From: a virus | DNA length: 35,991 nucleotides | Reading direction: 5' to 3' (one strand) | Virus record (IMG/VR): IMGVR_UViG_3300044623_000255 | Span: 1-35,991 of that record | Part shown: one piece after another, positions 7,240 through 14,700 of the stretch | Position numbering within the stretch: position 1 is the first letter of the stretch | How the letters are laid out: the number at the start of each line of letters is the position of its first letter | Made by a program: the position numbers and the translations under genes | The notes under the pieces: model-generated | Told to the model about the DNA's origin: nothing | The model's database searches: none | What the model saw: only the letters and a program-made list of their open reading frames with translations

Positions 7240-8496
7240 ATGACCGAAGAAACCGAAATCATGACCCTTGCGGAATATTTCAAAGAAAAGAAGTATGCTA
7301 TTGTGGATTCTGCTGTTCCAGTGGATATCTGTCAAAATCTATCGGATTATATCTTAAAACTGGTAGAAGACAAGAAAACGACAAAAGATCCGCAATGTCC
7401 TTTGTCGGAATCAATCTATGGCGATCCTATGTTAGATATTCTTTTAGAGGATGTTCGTCCGACTCTGGAAAAAGCAACTGGTCTAAACCTTATTCCAACA
7501 TACTCATATGCCAGAAAATATCTACCTGGCAATGAACTAAAACCACATCTCGATAGAGAAGCCTGTGAAATCAGTGCAACAATCACACTTGGATACGAAG
7601 GGGATTTGTGGCCAATCCACGTTTCGACAGATGATAAAGTAGAAAATGATATTGGTGAAATCCTTATTGATGTTGGAAGTATGGTAGTTTACAGAGGCAC
7701 GGAAATTAATCATTGGAGAGAACCATATACTCAGGGAAAATGGCAGTGTCAAGTATTTCTTCACTATGTTGATGCTGATGGTCCGCATAAGGATCTCAAA
7801 TATGACGGCAGAGAATCTTTAGGTACTAAAAAAATAATAGAATCCAATAATTCTAATAGTGATGAGTCAATAGAATCCAATAATTCTAATAATGATGAGT
7901 CATTAGATTCCTATTGGTTTTTTGGTTATGTTCCACATACCAAATGTCTATACATGACCAGAGAAGGTGTGTTATCCGCACCTTTGATCGATTCTATTAT
8001 TTTACACGGCAGTAAGAATACTGAGTTAGCTAGAATTGGTAGCAGAGATTTCAACAGTGAGGGTGTTGTCGATACGAAGATTCGAAATGTCTCGCATTCA
8101 TGGTTACCATTTGATAAGTTCGGTTGGCTTTATTCATTATTAGAAGAAGAAATCAAAAATATGAATTGGTTAAACTTCAAATATGTTTTGAATCAAATGG
8201 AAAAAATTGACTATCTAGAATATTATGCTGGCGAAGAAGCTGGTAAGTACGATGCTCACATTGATGGTGGTATAAATTCAAATAGAAAGTTATCATTCTC
8301 AGTTCTACTATCAGACCCAAGTGAGTATGATGGAGGTGATTTGATCATATACGAAGGTAAAAATCCAATGATTATTCCTAAACGCCAAGGAATGATGACA
8401 TTTTTTCCATCAAATGTTTTGCACGAAGTTACTCCAGTAACAAGAGGCGTTAGACGGTCTATCGTCTCTTGGATACATGGACCAGTTTTCTGTTAA
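7240..8496 (+). CDS. Tandem-domain 2-oxoglutarate/Fe(II) dioxygenase (prolyl-4-hydroxylase/PKHD-like), 418 aa
   Basis: Two complete oxygenase domains in one chain. Domain 1 (about 1-195) has the iron ligands H103 and D105 (KPHLDREAC) and distal H158, with Lys167 the likely 2-oxoglutarate anchor. Domain 2 (about 225-418) has H340 and D342 (YDAHIDGG), then SVLLSDPSEYDGGDL, distal H395 (SNVLHEVTPV) and R405/R406, the layout of PiuC/PKHD-type hydroxylases. A low-complexity linker (about 199-223) contains a duplicated IESNNSN.DES unit. The enzyme class couples decarboxylation of 2-oxoglutarate to hydroxylation; the substrate here is unknown. It is the only plus-strand gene among the fibre genes, has its own promoter-like sequence and TTGGAG site, and overlaps the convergent neighbour by 4 bases. 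Nearby candidate substrates include the polyproline stalk at 13960-14199. Enzyme class is confident; substrate is inference. Confidence 0.92.
   Translation: MTEETEIMTLAEYFKEKKYAIVDSAVPVDICQNLSDYILKLVEDKKTTKDPQCPLSESIYGDPMLDILLEDVRPTLEKATGLNLIPTYSYARKYLPGNELKPHLDREACEISATITLGYEGDLWPIHVSTDDKVENDIGEILIDVGSMVVYRGTEINHWREPYTQGKWQCQVFLHYVDADGPHKDLKYDGRESLGTKKIIESNNSNSDESIESNNSNNDESLDSYWFFGYVPHTKCLYMTREGVLSAPLIDSIILHGSKNTELARIGSRDFNSEGVVDTKIRNVSHSWLPFDKFGWLYSLLEEEIKNMNWLNFKYVLNQMEKIDYLEYYAGEEAGKYDAHIDGGINSNRKLSFSVLLSDPSEYDGGDLIIYEGKNPMIIPKRQGMMTFFPSNVLHEVTPVTRGVRRSIVSWIHGPVFC
7837..7902 (+). repeat. Two tandem 33-bp repeats in the oxygenase linker
   Basis: Units 7837-7869 and 7870-7902 differ at one base. 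They keep the reading frame and encode an 11-residue Ser/Asn/Glu/Asp-rich unit twice, lengthening the interdomain linker. Confidence 0.9.
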
Positions 8497-9167
8497 CCAG
8501 TTATATAATCACCAATTGTCGTTGCAGCAAAAGTATCATAAATTACTTTTGCTGCTTGATCGGTACTAGCGCCTGCTATATTCTTTTTAGCCGCAAGTCT
8601 TGCTAATCTTAAACTTGCGCCAAAATTTTTCCAAATTGTGCGAGTACTGACGATAAGTTCAGCAGATTCCCTGATAGTTTCTACCTCTCGGTCTAAAGAT
8701 GCTGAATATGTGATACCTATATCTGCGGCAACATAAGGATAATCTTCATTAACAATTACATCATTTGGATCTAACTGTGTGATAGCTAAAGCTTCAGCAT
8801 ATGCCTGATCGTATTCAGCGTATTGTCCTGCAAACTTAGTTGCAACTTCCGTTCTAAGAACTTCTGCGTGTTCGTCTACGGCAATCTGCATATTCTCTTT
8901 TGCAGCTGGTATAAAAGTATAACTCCAGGTTTCTGTCGGCAAACCATTAATTAAAGCATATGACGGAATATTTGCTCTTTCGAATCTATCATCAAATTCT
9001 CTATAATTTATTTGCTCGACTTCATATATTCCTACAGCTTCATTCTCTTCTTTTGTATGAGCCGTAATTTCCCACATTGTTTGATTTGTGAGAGTTATGA
9101 AATACGGCATGGGACCAGGTCCCCAAAGAGTTTCATCATTAACTACATATGCGTATCTTGTTATCAT
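8493..9167 (-). CDS. Fibre-associated protein of unknown function (224 aa)
   Basis: Begins MITRYAYVVNDETLWGPGPM and then PYFITLTNQTMWEITAHTKE. A middle segment (INGLPTETWSYTFIPAAKEN) leads into an alanine- and glutamate-rich, probably helical region at about 105-140 and a positively charged helix near 190. I recognise it as a conserved neighbour of fibre/adhesin genes in T4-like phages but know no demonstrated function. Directly downstream of the glycine-rich adhesin-like gene, it could be that protein's assembly chaperone; this is inference from position. An AGAGGA site sits about 6 bases before the ATG. Its last codons overlap the end of the plus-strand dioxygenase by 4 bases, so the two genes converge with no room for a terminator. 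Confidence 0.75.
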   Translation of the reverse strand: MITRYAYVVNDETLWGPGPMPYFITLTNQTMWEITAHTKEENEAVGIYEVEQINYREFDDRFERANIPSYALINGLPTETWSYTFIPAAKENMQIAVDEHAEVLRTEVATKFAGQYAEYDQAYAEALAITQLDPNDVIVNEDYPYVAADIGITYSASLDREVETIRESAELIVSTRTIWKNFGASLRLARLAAKKNIAGASTDQAAKVIYDTFAATTIGDYITG

Positions 9168-9183
9168 TTTTATCCTCTAATTT

Positions 9184-10122
9184 TTAACCTGCTGTTGGAC
9201 CTAAAATTGTTCCAGTTGTTGGAACGGTTACCACAGACCATCCTTGTACTGAAATACCTGCCGCGCCGCCCGCGCGGGCGGCAGGGGCGTTGCCTATCCC
9301 GCCATTATTGCCAGCGGTACCCCAATTTCCGCCAGTGCCGCCTGCGCCTGCAGTGCCAGCACCCGGCCCGCCAGTGCCGCCTGCGGTAATTGTGCCGACT
9401 TGACCTGCGCCGCCGGGATTCGCATTGGGACCATCTGCGGGTCCAGGTGCACCGCCGGCAGAATTTGTTCTACCAGTTCGACCGCCGCCTCCGCCTCCGC
9501 CGCCATTATTAAATGGTAGTGGACTAAATGGCGGAGAAAGAGGAGTGATACCTGTCGTTCCATCGCCACCACCGCCACCTCCACCGCCACCACCGATGGT
9601 ACCGCTATTAACTAAAGTCATGGCGCGCTGTGCTCTTAATGCCGGACCTCCGGCATTACCAGGTTGTGCATTATTGAAATCGTCCTCGCCGCCGGCGCCG
9701 CCGGCACCGCCCATACCTAAAATAAATCCATTATTATAAACAACAATAGTAGATGGTCCTGGCCAAGGACCACCAGTATCCATTCCATATGCTCCTGTTG
9801 ATGAAGATGAAACGTAAATTCCTCCGTTAACCACAACGTCAGCAGATCCTTTTGATGTTGTAGTCCAGCCGGTATTAACTAATGCTGTTCTAATATCATA
9901 AGTGGTATTATAATCTGCGGCGATAGTAAATCTTTGATAAGCATTACCGCGAAGAGAAGAAAGAGCAAGTGAAGCATTTTGAGCGGTATCAGTGAGTCTG
10001 GATCTAAATGTTGCATCGTTTAATGGAAAACTGCTGTAAGCACCTGGATTACCAAGACCGGTGTGCATTTCACTTCTTAACTGCGAAAAAGATATCGCTG
10101 CTGTTCCTGTTGGTATTGGCAT
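9184..10122 (-). CDS. Glycine-rich adhesin-like tail protein (312 aa)
   Basis: The N-terminus MPIPTGTAAISFSQLRSEM followed by a NDATFRSRLTDTAQNASLALSSLRG segment is a common module in phage tail-tip proteins. From about residue 132 the chain becomes glycine-dominated: GMGGAGGAGGEDD, a run of ten glycines near 180, a run of eight near 212, then repeated GGxGxxG motifs to about 290. A short ordered end (VQGWSVVTVPTTGTILGPT) follows. Glycine-rich motifs of this kind form packed polyglycine-II helices in the gp38-type adhesins of T-even relatives, with receptor specificity held in the intervening loops. Adhesin function is therefore plausible but inferred. The glycine codons make this stretch visibly GC-rich in an AT-rich genome. 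It follows the S74 fibre gene by one base, as expected for an adhesin that caps that fibre. Confidence 0.8.
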   Translation of the reverse strand: MPIPTGTAAISFSQLRSEMHTGLGNPGAYSSFPLNDATFRSRLTDTAQNASLALSSLRGNAYQRFTIAADYNTTYDIRTALVNTGWTTTSKGSADVVVNGGIYVSSSSTGAYGMDTGGPWPGPSTIVVYNNGFILGMGGAGGAGGEDDFNNAQPGNAGGPALRAQRAMTLVNSGTIGGGGGGGGGGDGTTGITPLSPPFSPLPFNNGGGGGGGGRTGRTNSAGGAPGPADGPNANPGGAGQVGTITAGGTGGPGAGTAGAGGTGGNWGTAGNNGGIGNAPAARAGGAAGISVQGWSVVTVPTTGTILGPTAG

Positions 10123-10123
10123 C

Positions 10124-11539
10124 TTACTTCTTTAATTCCTCAATTTCCAACTTCATAGATTCTACTTGCGTGCTTAGTTCTTTGATTGCTTCAATAAGAA
10201 GAGAAACAATCTTATCGTATTTAACTGTTTTATAATTCTCACCTGATTTAGATGTTCCATCATCTGCAATGTCGAATGGTGCTGGAACTACTACTTCAGG
10301 AAGAACAGCTTCAACCTCTTGAGCAAGAACACCAGCAAATCTGTTTTCGTCTGTATATCCAAATGATTTGGCTAGATCATTATGTCTATATGTAATACCT
10401 GTAATTAACTTTACCTTAGATAAAGCGTCAACAATTATTTGAATATCGCCTTTCAATCTAGCATCGGAACTAAATGCTGTAATATCATCAGTCGCGGTTA
10501 TAGCGCCAGATACAGCAAGTGATGATAGTCCTGAGATAGAACCGCCTGAAATTGATACCGAGCTTGAAGCTTGTGTGGCCATTGTGCCAAGACCTAAACC
10601 GCTTCTTGCCGTAGCTTGATCATTGCCTCCTGTACCGCCATATGTAACAGAAATTGCAGTTCCATTCCAAACACCTGTTGTGATTGTGCCTACGCCTGTA
10701 ATTCTCGCAGAAGGAACTGTACCTGATGTTAAGTTTGTGGCATCTCTTGCGGCAGTATTAGCGCCATTTAGTGTAGCTATAGTGAAGTTATTAGCACCAG
10801 CACCAACTGCTGTATTAGCACCTGCTATAATAGCACGTAGATAGTTATTAGCACCAGTACCCACAGCAGAATTAGCACCTGCTATTGTGGCAGCAGAGAA
10901 AGCATTAGCACCAGCACCTACCGCAGTATTAGCACCTGCTATAATAGCACGTAGATAGTTATTAGCGCCACCGCCAACTGCTGTATTAGCACCTGCTATT
11001 GTGGCAGCAGAGAAAGCATTAGCGCCAGCACCGACTGCTGTATTAGCACCATTTAGTGTGGCTGTAAAACTAACACCTGATGTTGAACTTATTGATAAAG
11101 CATAAGCATTAGCACCAGCACCGACTGCTGTGTTTGCCCCAGCTATGGTAGCCGCAGCAAAAGCATTAGCACCAGCGCCCACAGCAGTATTAGCTCCAGC
11201 AATAGTTGCTTTAGCAAAGTTATTAGCACCAGCACCGACTGCTGTGTTTGCTCCAGTTATAACAGCTAGAAGATAGTTATTAGCACCTGCTATTGTGGCA
11301 GCAGAAAAAGCATTAGCACCCGCACCGACTGCTGTATTAGCTCCAGCTATTGTGGCTGAAGCAAAAGCATTTGCTGTTACACCAATGTTGTTAGCATATG
11401 CGTAAGAAGGAGAATTATTGCTTTTATTATACAGAAATAACATATCGTTTTCATAAACATTACTTTGAACGACCAGCTGATTTGTTCTAGTGCGCCACTC
11501 ATCAAATGTGTTTGTTAGTGCTACGTTTGCTAATGCCAT
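10124..11539 (-). CDS. Tail fibre with AGAN repeats and C-terminal S74 intramolecular chaperone (471 aa)
   Basis: After a short head (MALANVALTNTFDEWRTRTN, then QSNVYENDMLFLYN), residues of about 55-262 are AGANTAVGAGAN repeats. A short beta-rich segment with VTYGGTGGNDQATARSGLGL follows. The C-terminus from about 356 is a Peptidase_S74 domain: SSDARLKGDI provides the Ser358/Lys363 dyad, followed by ALSKVKLITGITYRHN and FAGVLAQEVEAVLPEVV, and a final coiled coil (IKELSTQVESMKLEIEELKK). S74 domains trimerise, guide fibre folding and then cut themselves off, so the mature fibre probably ends near residue 357. It is followed after one base by the glycine-rich adhesin-like gene. It probably forms a trimeric receptor-binding fibre. 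Confidence 0.9.
   Translation of the reverse strand: MALANVALTNTFDEWRTRTNQLVVQSNVYENDMLFLYNKSNNSPSYAYANNIGVTANAFASATIAGANTAVGAGANAFSAATIAGANNYLLAVITGANTAVGAGANNFAKATIAGANTAVGAGANAFAAATIAGANTAVGAGANAYALSISSTSGVSFTATLNGANTAVGAGANAFSAATIAGANTAVGGGANNYLRAIIAGANTAVGAGANAFSAATIAGANSAVGTGANNYLRAIIAGANTAVGAGANNFTIATLNGANTAARDATNLTSGTVPSARITGVGTITTGVWNGTAISVTYGGTGGNDQATARSGLGLGTMATQASSSVSISGGSISGLSSLAVSGAITATDDITAFSSDARLKGDIQIIVDALSKVKLITGITYRHNDLAKSFGYTDENRFAGVLAQEVEAVLPEVVVPAPFDIADDGTSKSGENYKTVKYDKIVSLLIEAIKELSTQVESMKLEIEELKK
10750..11380 (-). repeat. AGAN repeat block in the S74 fibre gene
   Basis: About 630 bases of imperfect repeats encoding GANxAVGAGANxF units with alternating 8- and 11-residue spacing. 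It shares exact tracts with the fibre gene at 4934-6568 (for example 11106-11134 with 6048-6076). Confidence 0.85.
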
Positions 11540-11543
11540 TTGT

Positions 11544-11759
11544 CTATTCTACCAACTTTTTTAATAGTGATTTGATTTCTTCCAGATCGTTTTCCAGCTT
11601 ATCAATCTTAGATACTTTTTCTTCTAAAGTATTTATCTGTTTCTCAGTTCTTCTCGCATTGTCGCGTCTCTTTCTGTATTTCTGAAGGGCCTCGTTATCT
11701 TTGTTAACGAGGACACCTTCCGAAACTTTATATATTCCTGGAATCTCAGTTTTTTTCAT
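11544..11759 (-). CDS. Small coiled-coil protein (71 aa)
   Basis: The product begins MKKTEIPGIYKVSEGVLVNK, continues DNEALQKYRKRRDNARR, and ends in a clear coiled coil (INTLEEKVSKIDKLENDLEEIKSLLKKL with Leu/Ile at heptad positions). Small proteins with an IYKxxEGVLVNKDNxAL start are regular neighbours of DUF4815/fibre genes in T4-like cyanophages. No function is known to me. It sits 4 bases from each neighbour in the same orientation. A structural connector or an assembly factor is plausible. Confidence 0.75.
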   Translation of the reverse strand: MKKTEIPGIYKVSEGVLVNKDNEALQKYRKRRDNARRTEKQINTLEEKVSKIDKLENDLEEIKSLLKKLVE

Positions 11760-11763
11760 AATT

Positions 11764-14700
11764 TTAAACCTGTAATGCTATTGTTCTTAGATCAGCAACT
11801 CTTGGAACAACTGCGCTGTTTCCACCATCAATACAACCAAGAAGACCGACTTTGATCTGGAATGATTTGAAAGACTTAAATGTCACACCTGCAGTGTTTA
11901 AGTATGTGAATATTCCATCAGTGTCCAAAGATGTTGCTGGCAAGACAAACTTATATTCTTTGAAATCATTCTTGTTTGCGAATGAGGAATATGTGCTGTC
12001 ACCACCATAAATCTTTTCCATTTCAATCCAGTTTATTTGTGCCATAGGATCTGAATCTTCGCCATTCAACAGTTTGATCCAAACTTTCACATCTGTTGTT
12101 GGTGGACGATAAGCAGTTAAGAACACATTCATATCTTCAGCATCTTGGAAATCTGCTAGAGTTATGATCTTTGAGATGTACTTGTTAAATAACTGTCCAC
12201 CATCTGTTTCGTTTTCACCAGTAACATCTGAATTTATCAAGTTATCAACGATAACAGAATGTGATCTTGAAAGATCAAATATTGGAGTCAGATAGTTTGT
12301 ATCCGTAGACATTGTAATTCTAACTCTATTAGAACGCGCTGAACCCAAATTAGCAACTTCATTAGAACGAGAGAAAATTGCCTTTTCTTCGTCAAAGGCA
12401 TAGTTTTCACCAGCATCAAAATTGAAATATGTATCGATACCACTTCCACTTGAATTTGAACTTACTGCCATTTCATATACAGTTCTAGTGCCAGCAAAAT
12501 TGATAATTGTAGGCTCAAAATCTACAACAGAATATCTTTGATTTTCTATAGATTCAATAGTTCCATAACCCTCATCTGAAATATCAAATACAATTTCACC
12601 ATTTGAGAACAAGCTATTTGAATTGGTCAATATCATTTGAGTTTTTGTTGGAGATTCCTTATAATATTCAAGATATCCAATGCCTCTACCGATAGTAGCG
12701 ATGCTACTTACATCTGAACTATCTGATGATGCTTTAACAACACCATTTGCTCCATACCTAATCGTCACAGCTTCACTAGAAGCAAATCTAATGTTTGATG
12801 TTTTATAGGTACCACTAGAAACACTGATAACCTTAGCGTTGATTCCAGATGTTTTGCCGATGATAAAGTCGCTTGTATTAGCTTGAATTCCAGTTAGAGT
12901 GATTCTTTCTCCTGTTACGAAAGGCTCGCCAAATCCTTCTAAGCTGCCAACAATATCTTTCATGTAGAACTTTTCTTTTGGTTTATTTCCAATTTCAAAT
13001 GTTCCTGTTCCTGTATAGAATGCTGCTCTATACCACTTACATGTTAGATCGATTTGGTCTTGTAGAACCCAAATCGTATCATTGTTTGTTGTAAATAGTG
13101 TACCAGTCCAAGAACGACTATTCACTGGTTGCCCTGTGTTAATATCAGTCTGACCGATTCTTGACATCCAGAAGTAATAGTTTGGATTGCCTGCTTCTGG
13201 ATGAATAATAAACGCATATGATTTATTAGCATATAGGAATATTGGTGCTTGGAAATTGACCTTTAATCCATTTGTTCTTCCATCAGTTGAAATTGGAATT
13301 TCACCGTTTCTAAACCATACAGCAGATAATGGAACAGCATTTCTAGTAATACCGCCACCAGCATCAAGTTCTCTAACTTCACACCACATTCCAAGTGTAG
13401 GATGTTTTTCCGCACAGAATATTTCAACGGCTGACAAGAATATGCCCTCTTCAGTTCCAGGAACTTTAATAGGTAGCACATATGCCATACAGACACCGCT
13501 ACCCGAACCACTCTTATTGTGTGTTAAGAAGTCTTCAACCCAATATGTGTGATCTGAAGTATCATCAAGAGTTAGAGCATATACTTTATTATTAGCGTCA
13601 TCTTTTTGTGTAACAATCTCATTAACTGGGACAAATCCACTTGTATGAAGAACATCTTCATTATTAGTCATTGGATCCCAATTGATGTTTGTAACATTAT
13701 CACGAACAAGATGATTGTGATAATCGCCAATCTTGTAAGATGACCAACCTTTATTTGTCAAGAATGGATGATCTTCAGTAGCGAATGGCTCATGACCAGC
13801 AAAACCGTATATTTCTCTATTACCAAGATCAGTGATGATAATATCGGTTACCATCGCACTACCAGTTCTGCTAAGAACTTTATCGCCGTTCTCAACATCA
13901 CAAATTGCTTTCTTAGTACCGTCGGCCATAGTTACCATAGCATAAGGCACAAAGCAACATATTGGTTGCGGCCTAACTGGCGGTGGTGGCGGCACAATTC
14001 GCGGTCTGCGCGGCGGCGGCGGTGGCACCGGAGTAGGCGGTGGCGGTGGCGGCGGCGGCGGAATATAAGGCGGCGGCGAAGGCGGATTCGGCGGTGGAGG
14101 TGGAGGTGGTACCGGCGGCAACACTGGAGGTGGTGCTGGCGGCGGTGGCTCAGGTGGTGGTGGCGCAGGAGGAGGTGGTGGCGCAGGCAATGGCGGTAAA
14201 GTATCAAATGTATTGTAGCCAACACTCTCAGTTAAAGGAGTACTTCTTACATCAACCTGTCTTGTTGAAAGAATTGTTTCTTGCTTAGTTTCGATCATGC
14301 CTTGAGCAAAGAATGTCTTTGTGGCATAAGATGTTTCTTCGGATGTATTTGTCATACTATCCGTAATCTTAACTACCTTTGAACCTACAGTAAATCTTAA
14401 GTTATTCGAATTTGGCAAACTTAATCTAAACCACAACTGTCCTTCTGGATTGGCTAGAAGATCATCACCAATAGAGAATGTTGGATTTAAAGTATCAAAA
14501 CTGAGATATTCATCATAAGTTATTGGTCTGACATAACTTGTCATATCAATATTGTCAAAGAATATCTTATATTTTGCGTATGGTTTAATACCACTAACAG
14601 ATCCTATCAATACCTGAGGTCTGATATAAGGCACAATTTCGGTACTTACAAGTTTAGTTCCTGTAGAAACGGTATCCTGATCTACAAATGTATATGATTC

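Noticed and set aside
9425-9739. Proline-rich plus-strand frame opposite the glycine-rich gene
   Set aside because: It is the complement of GGN codons, with no plausible start signal and no domain.
13516-13956. Classical splicing intein with homing endonuclease
   Set aside because: The domain is only 147 residues with no endonuclease motifs, and the +1 residue is Lys, so a Hint/BIL cleavage domain fits better.
13768-14288. Arg- and Ala/Val-rich open frames opposite the polyproline tract
   Set aside because: They arise from the complement of CCN codons; the frame on the minus strand is continuous with a recognised 2221-residue protein.
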